This document shows positions 7,473 to 14,503 of a stretch of 22,782 nt of DNA, one piece after another. Numbering within the stretch: the first letter of the stretch is position 1; every line of letters starts with the position of its first letter. Position numbers and translations under genes: made by a program. The DNA is from CATOSP01 sp034422355 (lineage in GTDB: Bacteria > Chloroflexota > Dehalococcoidia > Lucifugimonadales > UBA3495), in NCBI GenBank assembly GCA_034422355.1, contig DAOUJS010000155.1, forward strand, positions 1 through 22,782, in the 5' to 3' direction. The notes under the pieces are model-generated. The model made no database searches, had not been told where the DNA came from, and saw nothing but the letters and a program-made list of their open reading frames with translations.

Positions 7473-7553
7473 TTGATTCGGGTTGTAGAGACTATTTGCA
7501 CGGCGGCAGCGAGCCGGCTGGACGCCAAGGCAACCCGTGAGACCGGAGGCGAC

Positions 7554-8624
7554 TTGTCCGCTCTGGACGACCCACAAATATACCGGGAGCTGGACCCGTC
7601 CGGAATGGCCGGGAGGTTGAGTGACGCACCACGCCAGGTACTGGCGGGTTGGAGTTGCGCCTGGGCAACGCCTCTCGGCGGACTGGAAGGAATATTTGAT
7701 CACCTGGTAATCGCCGGAATGGGTGGATCGGCCATTGCCGGTGACCTGGTGGCAGACCTGGCATCGCTCAAGGAAAGGTTGCCTGTCACAGTTATCCGGG
7801 ACTTTCGCATACCCTTCACGCTCAATGAGCGGACGCTGATGGTCGCGTGCAGTTACTCTGGGAACACGGAAGAAACGCTGTCGATGTTCCGCCAGAGTCT
7901 GGACTCAGGGGCCAGGTTGGTCGCGGTGACTGCCGGCGGCGGGCTCGCCCAGGAAGCCGCGCGGCATAACGTGCCGGCTCTCTTCGTGGATGCTCCGGGC
8001 GAGCCCCGCAGCGCGGCGGTCTATAACTTCATGCTGATGGCCGGGTTGCTGGCCCGGCTTGGACTGCTGGACACAGAGGCCGTTGACGCCGAGGCTGGGT
8101 CTGCGGCGTTGGCGAAGAGGGTTGGGTCTCTATCTCCGGATACTCCCACCTGCGACAACGCGGCAAAAACGCTGGCCCTGGGACTGGTTGGCCACCTGCC
8201 GCTGGTGTGCGGTGGGGGGCTTTTTCGGGGAGTAGCCCGGCGATGGAAGTCCCAACTCAACGAGAATTCCAAGGTCTGGGCCTTCAGCGAGACTTTGCCG
8301 GAATTGCTCCACAACTTTGTGGAAGCCTTCGACTCCTGGCCAACCGGCATCCATAAGCCCATGGCGTTACTGCTCAAACCCCGCGGGTTGAGCGACGCCT
8401 TGGCGGACCGTTACGAGGCGTTGCAAGCGCTTCTGGAACGCCTCGAGGTCAAGCATCAGGTTTTGGCGGGATGTGATGCCAGTCCGCTTGTCCAACTTCT
8501 GGACATGCTGGTCCTGGGTGACTATGTTAGCTATTACCTGGCATTGCTGCGCGGTATTGATCCTTCCCCTACGCCGACTCTGGACAGCCTGAAACGCCGG
8601 ACAGCCGGGATTGACCACACGTAA
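7554..8624 (+). CDS. Bifunctional phosphoglucose/phosphomannose isomerase (SIS domain)
   Basis: A 356-residue double-SIS protein that interconverts glucose-6-P or mannose-6-P with fructose-6-P in the cytoplasm. Visible marks are IAGMGGSAIAGD (phosphate-binding SIS loop, about residues 53-64), CSYSGNTEET (99-108), the catalytic NEN motif with Glu237 and a second catalytic-type His253 in ELLHN, which is the spacing known for the archaeal and bacterial PGI/PMI family. The frame opens upstream at ATG 7398, but those 52 residues are not family-like. TTG 7554 has GGAGG ending 4 bases before it and gives the usual 'LDDP..Y.ELDPSGM' N-terminus. The VOC gene follows 74 bases downstream. Confidence 0.9.
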   Translation: MSALDDPQIYRELDPSGMAGRLSDAPRQVLAGWSCAWATPLGGLEGIFDHLVIAGMGGSAIAGDLVADLASLKERLPVTVIRDFRIPFTLNERTLMVACSYSGNTEETLSMFRQSLDSGARLVAVTAGGGLAQEAARHNVPALFVDAPGEPRSAAVYNFMLMAGLLARLGLLDTEAVDAEAGSAALAKRVGSLSPDTPTCDNAAKTLALGLVGHLPLVCGGGLFRGVARRWKSQLNENSKVWAFSETLPELLHNFVEAFDSWPTGIHKPMALLLKPRGLSDALADRYEALQALLERLEVKHQVLAGCDASPLVQLLDMLVLGDYVSYYLALLRGIDPSPTPTLDSLKRRTAGIDHT

Positions 8625-8698
8625 CGGCGCAAGTACGATTAGCCTGTTCAGGGATTGAGAGTCCGGAATGACATAAAGCGCCCAAGAGGAGGAATCAG

Positions 8699-9142
8699 AT
8701 GGCGACACAGACGACTCCGGAGACTTCGGCCAAGGCCAGGCCGTTGGTGAAAATCACGGAAATGGACCACATCGTGCTCAGGGTCAGGGACGTGGAGACC
8801 TCACTCCGGTTCTACACCGAGGTGCTTGGCCTTCAGCCGGAGCGGGTTGAACAGTGGCGCGCCGGGGAAGTGCGCTTCCCGTCCGCCCGGCTCAACGCGG
8901 ACACGATAATCGACTTTTTCGCCTCCGACCAGATTCCATCGGGCCGGGACGACGTCAAGAACCAGGACCACTTCTGCATGGTGATCGACAAGACCGACAT
9001 GGACCAGCTAAAGGCCGATTTCGAGGCCATCGGCGTCGACATCCAGGCCGGGCCCGGAAAGCGATGGGGGTCCCACGGCGACGGGATATCCCTATATGTC
9101 TATGACCCCGACGACAACGTGGTCGAGCTGCGGCACTATTAG
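8699..9142 (+). CDS. VOC-family (glyoxalase/bleomycin-resistance fold) protein
   Basis: A 147-residue protein with two beta-alpha-beta-beta-beta modules. The first begins ITEMDHIVLRVRDVETSLRF and includes YTEVLGL; the second begins DHFCMVID and ends SLYVYDPDDNVVELRHY. Metal-ligand-type residues are His24, His91 and Glu143. The family covers glyoxalase I, fosfomycin-resistance enzymes, dioxygenases and epimerases; nothing here picks one. The first 16 residues (Thr/Ala-rich) precede the fold. The ATG has a strong AGGAGG Shine-Dalgarno sequence 8 bases or so upstream. It is the last plus-strand gene before a convergent HAD gene. Confidence 0.9.
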   Translation: MATQTTPETSAKARPLVKITEMDHIVLRVRDVETSLRFYTEVLGLQPERVEQWRAGEVRFPSARLNADTIIDFFASDQIPSGRDDVKNQDHFCMVIDKTDMDQLKADFEAIGVDIQAGPGKRWGSHGDGISLYVYDPDDNVVELRHY

Positions 9143-9176
9143 CCAACAGCCGACGGGCCGGAACAGATTCCGTTAG

Positions 9177-9332
9177 TCAACCGCGGCCCGGCGCTTTGAC
9201 CTGCCGGGCCGCCAGCCAATAGCCCTTCCCCCTCTCCCCAATAGGCTGTCCAGCCGGGTCCATCCATTGTTCCCTGGTCCGGCGCTGATGATGGACTTCC
9301 CGTTCCTCAATCGCAGTTGCTTCGGTGTCCAT
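9177..9332 (-). CDS. Small protein, possibly DUF2934-like
   Basis: A 51-residue frame beginning MDTEATAIEEREVHHQRRTR and ending in AARQVKAPGRG. AGAAGG lies 6 bases before the ATG, and the start is 36 bases downstream of the HAD gene stop, as in a short operon. The core R-x-x-W ... G-x-P-x-G ... YWLAAR loosely matches the pattern of DUF2934 proteins (R..W...GRP.G....HWL.AE), but the match is partial. Function is unknown. It could still be a fortuitous frame; another frame is also open over the same stretch. Confidence 0.45.
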   Translation of the reverse strand: MDTEATAIEEREVHHQRRTREQWMDPAGQPIGERGKGYWLAARQVKAPGRG

Positions 9333-9368
9333 GAGCAGCCTTCTGCGATGGAGAAGTCCCGCACTTCG

Positions 9369-10073
9369 TCATGCCAATAACCGCTCGGCCAACTCTACAA
9401 AATCGTTCACGATGATGTCGGGCTGGTACTCCGAGTCCTCGGTGGGCAGGTTGTAGCGGTTGACATAAGCCGCCTTGAAGCCGCAGGCCTGCGCGCCCAG
9501 TATGTCGAAGGCGTGCGCTGCGACCATCAATATCTCGCCTGGCTCACACCCCAGCCGTTGTACCGCCTTGCGGTAGATTCCTGGAGCGGGCTTGAACGCC
9601 CCAACCTGGTCCACCGATATAATCGCTTCGAACTCCACCGGCACGTTGCTGCCCAGCAGCTTCTCCAGGTACCACTGCTCACCGTTGGACAGGGCCACCA
9701 GCCTGTACCGGCTGCCCAGCGACCTCAACCCTTCTATGGCGTCGTCGTATGGTTGCAGGTCCATGTAGACCTGCATGAATTCCCGCACACCCTCGGCCGT
9801 ATAGTCCACATTGTGTTTCTTCAGGCAGTAGACAAAGGCGCGGCGGCAGGTCTCCAGGTAGCCGCTGTGACCCAGCATCAGCAGGTTGTCCTGGTACTGC
9901 TCGATGCGCTGCCGTTCTCTCCAGTCGGCATAGAAGGTCTCCCCGGTTATGCCCGATCCGTTGGCCGCCAGGAAGTCCCCGGCCGGACCGGACAGGCTTC
10001 CCGTCAGGTCCATGACGGTGCCGAATATGTCGAAAGTGAGGAACTTGACCCTTTCCAGGGAATAGTCCGTCAT
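9369..10073 (-). CDS. HAD-superfamily hydrolase, haloacid dehalogenase type II-like
   Basis: A 234-residue protein with all four HAD motifs: FDIFGTVMD with nucleophile Asp15 (motif I, F-G-T as in dehalogenases, without the second acid of phosphatases), ALSNGE with Ser129-Asn130 (II), FKPAPGIY with Lys161 (III) and VAAHAFDILGA with Asp190 (IV). The cap contains YADWRERQ, matching the W-R-x-x-Q stretch of L-2-haloacid dehalogenases. Motif IV reads AAH rather than the S-x-N of well-studied L-DEX enzymes, so dehalogenase activity on 2-haloacids is likely but not certain. The ATG has AGGAGAG about 7 bases upstream. The small gene at 9177-9332 follows. Confidence 0.9.
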   Translation of the reverse strand: MTDYSLERVKFLTFDIFGTVMDLTGSLSGPAGDFLAANGSGITGETFYADWRERQRIEQYQDNLLMLGHSGYLETCRRAFVYCLKKHNVDYTAEGVREFMQVYMDLQPYDDAIEGLRSLGSRYRLVALSNGEQWYLEKLLGSNVPVEFEAIISVDQVGAFKPAPGIYRKAVQRLGCEPGEILMVAAHAFDILGAQACGFKAAYVNRYNLPTEDSEYQPDIIVNDFVELAERLLA

Positions 10074-10093
10074 GCAGCAACTCTCCTTCTTGG

Positions 10094-10109
10094 ACCGGGT
10101 ATGCCCGGT
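10094..10109. promoter_or_regulatory. Inverted repeat between divergent HAD and GMC genes
   Basis: ACCGGG-TATG-CCCGGT, a perfect 6-bp inverted repeat 20 bases upstream of the HAD start codon and inside the shared divergent spacer. It could be an operator or a hairpin in the HAD leader. No function is proven. Confidence 0.3.
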
Positions 10110-10183
10110 TCTCCAGATACCACACTCGCACAGACAGCCGGAAGGGTCAACCGCCGGTCATCGAGGCGGGAACGGCCCGGTGA

Positions 10184-10212
10184 TTGACGTTCCCCGTCCC
10201 AGTGCATACCAT
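10184..10212 (+). promoter_or_regulatory. Promoter of the GMC oxidoreductase operon
   Basis: TTGACG at 10184-10189, a 17-base spacer, then TACCAT at 10207-10212, with about 45 bases from the predicted start of transcription to the GTG at 10264. Confidence 0.5.
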
Positions 10213-10263
10213 CGCTTCAGCAGTAGAACGCGCCACATCGACGTGGCGCCCAGGAGGTAAGGA

Positions 10264-11829
10264 GTGAAGTACGACTATATCGTCATTGGCGCGGGGTCGG
10301 CGGGCGCAATTCTCGCCACCAGGCTCTCCGAAGACCCCGCCGCCTCGGTGCTCCTGCTGGAGGCCGGCCCGGACTACCCGGACATCGACAGCCTCCCGGA
10401 AGAGGTCAAGTATGGCTACTTGTCCACCAAGAGCGTCTGGGACAGCGACCACAACTGGCAATATCGGGCCAGGGCCACCGACACGGCGGAGATAGAGATT
10501 CCCAGGGGCAAGGTCACCGGCGGCTCCAGCGCCATCAACGGGCAGATCTTCCTCCGCGGCATTCCCGAGGACTACGACGACTGGGCCAAACGGGGAAACG
10601 ACGAGTGGAACTTCCAGCAGTTGGTCCCCTACTTCAACAGGGTGGAGACCGACACCACCTACCAGGACGACCCCGGGGACTTTCACGGCTCCGACGGCCC
10701 CATCATCTGCCACCGCTTCCCCCAGGACCAGTGGCGGCAGGGCAACAAAGTCTGGTTCGAGGCCTGGCTGGACAACGGACAGCCCCACTGCGAAGACCAC
10801 AATGCGCCCGGCACGACCGGAGTGGGTCCCACGCCCCTGAACAATCCCAACGGCATCCGCTGGTCCACCGCAATCGGATACCTGGGCCTCTCCCGCCACC
10901 GCCTCAACCTGACCATCAGGGCCAATGTGACAGTCAAGCGCATACTCTTCGACACCACCGGCGAACGCCCCAGGGCCACGGGCGTAGAGGCGGTCTCCGG
11001 TGAAGAGACTTTCGTCGTCGAGGCCCAGGAAATCATCCTAAGCGCGGGCGCAATCGCGTCGCCACAGATACTCATGCTCTCCGGCATCGGCCCCGGCGAC
11101 CACCTGAAAGAGCACGGAATAAACACCGTCATCGACTCGCCGGGAGTCGGCCAGAACCTGGCCGACCATCCCCTGATCAACATTCTGTGGGCCACCAGGC
11201 CCGAGGTGGAGCTGCAGCGGTTCGTCGCCAACGCCCAGTTGCTGGTCAGGTACACGGCTGAAGGCTCTCCCCTGCGCAATGACATGATCGTCTACCTGAA
11301 CTCCGGCGCGGGCATGGCGCGCAACCGTGGCGGCGCTCACGCCGACCTCGTGGGCCTGGGCGCAAGCCTCGGACTCAACCTGGCCCTGTCCAAGGGCGAG
11401 ATCAGGCTCCGTTCCGGCGACTACAGGGATTATCCCTATCTCAACTACAACCTCCTCGACCACGAGGAGGACCTGCGCCGGTACCGTGACGGCATCCGCA
11501 TGATAGTCGATCTGGAGGACCATCCCGCGATGTCCGCGATTATCGAGAACAGGGTCTACCCCGAGGACTCGGATCTGGAGTCCGACGAGGCCTTGGACCG
11601 TTGGATGAAGAGGTGGGTGGGCACCGGCCACCACGTCTCCTGCACCGCCAAGATGGGACCCAGCTCAGACTCAATGGCCGTGGTGGACCAGTACGGCAAG
11701 GTCTACGGTGCAGATGGTCTGCGTGTCGTGGACGCCTCGATCATGCCTGAGTGTGTGCGCGCCAACATCAACGTCACCGTCCTGATGATCGGCGAGCGGG
11801 TCGCGGAATTCATCAAGCAGGGCAAGTGA
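10264..11829 (+). CDS. GMC-family FAD-dependent oxidoreductase
   Basis: A 521-residue flavoprotein of the glucose-methanol-choline family, the usual length. The dinucleotide-binding motif is YIVIGAGSAGAIL (GAGSAG at 9-14), with LLLEAG about 20 residues later. GGSSAINGQIFLRG is the GMC signature 1 region, and LSAGAIASPQILMLSGIGP is signature 2. The C-terminus carries the catalytic-histidine block GTGHHVSCTAKMG (His456/His457) and DASIMPECVRANINVTVLMI with the second active-site position as Asn. These enzymes oxidise alcohols such as choline, polyethylene glycols and sugars; the substrate here is unknown. The start is GTG at 10264 with AGGAGG 6 bases upstream. The alpha/beta hydrolase gene follows after 31 bases, so they form one operon. 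Confidence 0.95.
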   Translation: MKYDYIVIGAGSAGAILATRLSEDPAASVLLLEAGPDYPDIDSLPEEVKYGYLSTKSVWDSDHNWQYRARATDTAEIEIPRGKVTGGSSAINGQIFLRGIPEDYDDWAKRGNDEWNFQQLVPYFNRVETDTTYQDDPGDFHGSDGPIICHRFPQDQWRQGNKVWFEAWLDNGQPHCEDHNAPGTTGVGPTPLNNPNGIRWSTAIGYLGLSRHRLNLTIRANVTVKRILFDTTGERPRATGVEAVSGEETFVVEAQEIILSAGAIASPQILMLSGIGPGDHLKEHGINTVIDSPGVGQNLADHPLINILWATRPEVELQRFVANAQLLVRYTAEGSPLRNDMIVYLNSGAGMARNRGGAHADLVGLGASLGLNLALSKGEIRLRSGDYRDYPYLNYNLLDHEEDLRRYRDGIRMIVDLEDHPAMSAIIENRVYPEDSDLESDEALDRWMKRWVGTGHHVSCTAKMGPSSDSMAVVDQYGKVYGADGLRVVDASIMPECVRANINVTVLMIGERVAEFIKQGK

Positions 11830-11860
11830 AGACCAGGCCCACGTTACATAAGGAGAGACC

Positions 11861-12730
11861 ATGAGCAGCGTTGAATATAATCCGGCAGCCCGGTTCGACG
11901 TCGAAACCGCCGATCTGGTCTACCTGGAACACCAGGGCGTCAGCCTGGAGGCAACTGTCTACCAGCCCCGGGGCGAAGGTCCCTTCCCGGGTCTGCTGAA
12001 CGTTCACGGCGGCAGATGGTTCCTGAATGACCGCTCCGCCGACCACCTTATGAACTCGGCCCTCGCCGCCAGCGGCATCGTGGTGGCGGCCATAGACTTC
12101 AGGTTGGCCCCTCAACACCCCTACCCGGCCCAGGTCGCGGACGCCAACTTTGCGACCCGATGGATGAAAGCGCGGTCCCAACAGCTCAACATAGACCCTG
12201 AATCGGTGGGCGCAATGGGCTGTTCCAGCGGCGGACACACCGTCGCGTTGAATGGGATGCGCCCCAGGGACCCCCGCTATGCGGCCCTGACGCTGCCCGG
12301 AGGGGAGGATGTGGACGCTTCATTGCGGTACATGCTCTGCTGCTGGCCCGTCCTCGACCCCCACGCCCGCTATGTCTGGGCCCGCGAAAATGGCTACGAC
12401 AGCTTCATCGGCCCCACCGAGTCCTACTTCACAGACCACGCCAGCCTCCACGAGGGCAATCCCCAGGAGGCCCTGGACCGGGGAGAGACGGTTGAGCTGC
12501 CGCCCGCGATAATCATCCAGGGCACCAACGACAACAACGTCCCCCTGTCCATCCCCCGGAAGTTCGAGGCTACCTACCGGGCCGCCGGAGGCCACGTAGA
12601 GCGGGAGCTCTTCGAGGGGATGCCCCACGGCTTCGCCAACACCCCGGGACCCGAATCGGACAGGGCTATCGAGTTGATGAAGGGCTTTATCGCGCGGCAG
12701 CTATCGCAGTCCGCGGTGGCACGGGTATAA
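11861..12730 (+). CDS. Alpha/beta hydrolase, esterase/lipase (HSL-like)
   Basis: A 289-residue cytoplasmic-looking hydrolase. The oxyanion-hole motif HGG is at 49-51, IDFRLAPQHPYPA matches the 'DYRLAPE.PYPA' stretch of hormone-sensitive-lipase-type esterases, and the nucleophile elbow GCSSG contains Ser122. Asp224 (GTNDNNVP) and His256 (GMPHGF) complete the triad. It probably cleaves a carboxylic ester. It lies directly behind the GMC oxidoreductase with AAGGAGAG before the ATG, so the pair may act on one substrate class, for example an ester whose alcohol is then oxidised; that link is inference from the operon only. Confidence 0.92.
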   Translation: MSSVEYNPAARFDVETADLVYLEHQGVSLEATVYQPRGEGPFPGLLNVHGGRWFLNDRSADHLMNSALAASGIVVAAIDFRLAPQHPYPAQVADANFATRWMKARSQQLNIDPESVGAMGCSSGGHTVALNGMRPRDPRYAALTLPGGEDVDASLRYMLCCWPVLDPHARYVWARENGYDSFIGPTESYFTDHASLHEGNPQEALDRGETVELPPAIIIQGTNDNNVPLSIPRKFEATYRAAGGHVERELFEGMPHGFANTPGPESDRAIELMKGFIARQLSQSAVARV

Positions 12731-13188
12731 CAGGGATTTCCAACGGCCCGCTTCTGCATGAACATCCGTCAGGACGGACACTGTAGAAGGGTTCCCTTTG
12801 TATGTAGGGTGCCCCCCATGCAAAGGAAACCTCTGAAACCGTCTATTGCCATACCGAGCCCTGACCCGCCCCAGGTCCGGCCCCGCGAAAGACGCCTTTG
12901 AATGGGACCGGGTCTTGTTGAAGCGGACCAGGGAACGCGGCTTCAGCATCCAATACCGCTTCCGCCCCGGACATATCATGGCCGTCCGCGACTACCTCAA
13001 GCGCTGCCTGCAAGAACTCCACGTCCTCCCCCAGGCCGCTTAGATACTGCGTAGTCTGCTCGGGCTGGAGAACGAGGGGGAGAATCACGCCTCAAGTATG
13101 GGTCTGTTCGGCCTGATCGAATACTGGCAGCGGACAACCGATTCCTGGCAGAGGCAGAGCAATGAGAGGGGTTCACGAGGTGGAGGTA
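12731..13188. other. Gene-free stretch between the hydrolase and the tRNA cluster
   Basis: No convincing gene is seen in these 458 bases. Short frames exist on both strands (12846-13043 plus, 12843-13088 minus), but neither has a good ribosome binding site or a recognisable motif. The only structure is an imperfect inverted repeat at 12790-12831. Confidence 0.4.
12790..12831. repeat. Imperfect 15-bp inverted repeat downstream of the GMC/hydrolase operon
   Basis: GGTTCCCTTTGTATG at 12790-12804 and CATGCAAAGGAAACC at 12817-12831 pair at 13 of 15 positions, with a 12-base spacer. It lies 60 bases after the hydrolase stop. It may act as a transcript end or stabilising hairpin, but there is no T-run, so it is not a standard terminator. 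It could also be the remains of a small mobile element. Confidence 0.55.
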
Positions 13189-13264
13189 TGGCGCGCTTGG
13201 CGGGACTCGAACCCACGGCCTCTGCCTCCGCAGGGCAGCGCTCTATCCACTGAGCTACAAGCGC
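13189..13264 (-). tRNA. tRNA-Arg, anticodon GCG
   Basis: A 76-base cloverleaf with encoded CCA. The acceptor is GCGCTTG/CAAGCGC, D-stem GCTC/GAGC with A20 in the D-loop (an arginine identity base), anticodon stem CTGCC/GGCAG with loop CTGCGGA, T-arm GTGGG-TTCGAGT-CCCGC and discriminator G. The anticodon reads GCG, for codon CGC. Most bacteria read CGC with ACG (inosine) instead, so this is unusual. Confidence 0.92.
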
Positions 13265-13331
13265 GCGATTGGTGGTTGGTGGGTTGTTAAACTTTGAAGG
13301 CTAAGGCGGCCGCCGGGCTTGGTTACATAAT

Positions 13332-13417
13332 TGGTGCCGAGGGAGGGATTTGAACCCACACATCCGTAAGGACACTGCGCCCTGAACGCAGCGCGTCTGC
13401 CATTTCGCCACCTCGGC
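13332..13417 (-). tRNA. tRNA-Leu, anticodon CAG
   Basis: An 86-base class II tRNA with a long variable arm and encoded CCA. The acceptor is GCCGAGG/CCTCGGC, anticodon stem CTGCG/CGCAG with loop TTCAGGG, T-loop TTCAAAT and discriminator A. The CAG anticodon reads CUG. Confidence 0.95.
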
Positions 13418-13475
13418 AGCCTGGCCGGTCCCCATTTTGGCCGTTCCCAAGGCAAGGAGCAGATTCAGCGCTCTA

Positions 13476-13551
13476 TGGTGGGCGATGGAGGATTTGAACC
13501 TCCGGCCTCCTCGGTGTGAACGAGGCGCTCTAACCACTGAGCTAACCGCCC
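13476..13551 (-). tRNA. tRNA-Val, anticodon CAC
   Basis: A 76-base tRNA with encoded CCA. The acceptor is GGGCGGT/ATCGCCC (one G-U pair), D-stem GCTC/GAGC, anticodon stem CCTCG/CGAGG with loop TTCACAC, T-loop TTCAAAT and discriminator A. The CAC anticodon reads GUG. It is the first of the three tRNAs in the direction of transcription. Confidence 0.95.
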
Positions 13552-13771
13552 TTCACCCTGGAACTCTTGCAATTATAGGCAAGGCACACCCCATGCGCAA
13601 CCCCGGTTGCCTGGAGGCATTTTATGTCAAGTGGTCAAAAATCAGCCTTTGGCGTAACATAACATATCTTGTGCGAACCAAGGTCTATGAAGAATTTTGG
13701 AGGGGAAAAGCGGTCATGTCAGACCGGCAACGGCGTTGTATCGCCGGGGGCCGAGGAGGGCTGGACTTACT

Positions 13772-13815
13772 GGCCCGGGGAGCGCGGTCTGCGTGGGTGA
13801 AATCCCGGCCGGGCC
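13772..13815. other. GC-rich inverted repeat in the spacer after the cytochrome c gene
   Basis: GGCCCGG at 13772-13778 pairs perfectly with CCGGGCC at 13809-13815 around a 30-base loop. It lies in the 286-base spacer between the tRNA cluster and the cytochrome c stop, where I see no gene. On the minus strand it is downstream of the cytochrome gene, but no T-run follows it. Confidence 0.35.
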
Positions 13816-13837
13816 AGCGTGAAGACGTGAGAAGGGA

Positions 13838-14338
13838 CTACTGTTGAGTCAGCAGGAACGCGGTCAGCGCCGCAACTTCGTCATCGGTGAGATGTTCGAC
13901 CAGGGCGGTGGTCATCAGACCTACAGTGGCCCTTTCGACGCCCTCGGCGACAAAGACTTCAGGTTCCCGGATGGACTCGGTGATATACTCTTCCGCCGAA
14001 TAGCCCGGCCTCCTGGTGCCCGCGTCTGCGCCGATGTAGGTGAGTTCCGGGCCCAGCAACCCTTCGGAGACGCCCTGTATGGTGTGGCAGGTTATGCAGG
14101 CCCCCGTTCCCAGGAAGACTTCCTGCCCCTGCGCCACAAGCGCCGGGTCGACGTTGAGGTCTACGGGAGCGCGGGTCGGGAGCACGACCTTGAAGCCCTC
14201 GAACTTAACAGGCACCAGGGTGGCCGTGGGCGCCGGGGTAGGAACGCTGGTCGGGGGGGTGGCCGGTCCGCACGCCGTGACGAAGGTCATCACGACGAGG
14301 ATTAGTCCTACCAGCGCCACGGATACTCGATTCACCAC
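13838..14338 (-). CDS. Monohaem cytochrome c lipoprotein
   Basis: A 166-residue exported protein. The signal VALVGLILVVMTFVTACG has a lipobox with Cys23, followed by a Pro/Thr-rich linker (TSVPTPAPTATLVP) and a class I-type cytochrome c domain from about residue 60. The single haem-binding site is CITCH at 81-85; Met142 in VGLMT is the likely distal ligand. The last helix (LTDDEVAALTAFLLTQQ) is typical of small cytochromes c. It should carry electrons at the outer face of the membrane. Its partner is not in view. The start is one of two adjacent GTG codons (14338 or 14335), with GGAGG 4 or 7 bases upstream. Confidence 0.92.
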   Translation of the reverse strand: MVNRVSVALVGLILVVMTFVTACGPATPPTSVPTPAPTATLVPVKFEGFKVVLPTRAPVDLNVDPALVAQGQEVFLGTGACITCHTIQGVSEGLLGPELTYIGADAGTRRPGYSAEEYITESIREPEVFVAEGVERATVGLMTTALVEHLTDDEVAALTAFLLTQQ

Positions 14339-14374
14339 TGTTCCTCCGGCAAGAGGCTTATGCCGGTTGTTATC

Positions 14375-14402
14375 TTTATCACAATCCTTGTTTATGCGTC
14401 AA
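14375..14402 (-). promoter_or_regulatory. Promoter of the cytochrome c gene
   Basis: On the minus strand TTGACG (14397-14402), a 16-base spacer and GATAAA (14375-14380), about 36 bases upstream of the GTG start. Confidence 0.4.
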
Positions 14403-14503
14403 GAAACCGGCGGGTCTGACGTGCCGGGATTCAGTCCAAATGGACCCGTTCCGGACGCCCCCGCATGTTCTTGATCACTCTTTTCCAAATGTAAGGAGAA
14501 GCG

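Noticed and set aside
10147..10899. 250-codon minus-strand frame
   Set aside because: It is a shadow of the GMC oxidoreductase gene and covers its promoter.
12843..13088. Small genes on either strand in the spacer before the tRNAs
   Set aside because: There is no ribosome binding site or recognisable motif, and the two strands give equally long frames, as expected for GC-rich non-coding DNA.
13790..13815. FMN (RFN) or cobalamin riboswitch
   Set aside because: Only one conserved-looking stretch is present; the remaining arms are missing, and no riboflavin or cobalamin gene follows.
13437..13847. 136-codon plus-strand frame
   Set aside because: It runs antisense through tRNA-Val; the start of its translation is the complement of tRNA sequence.
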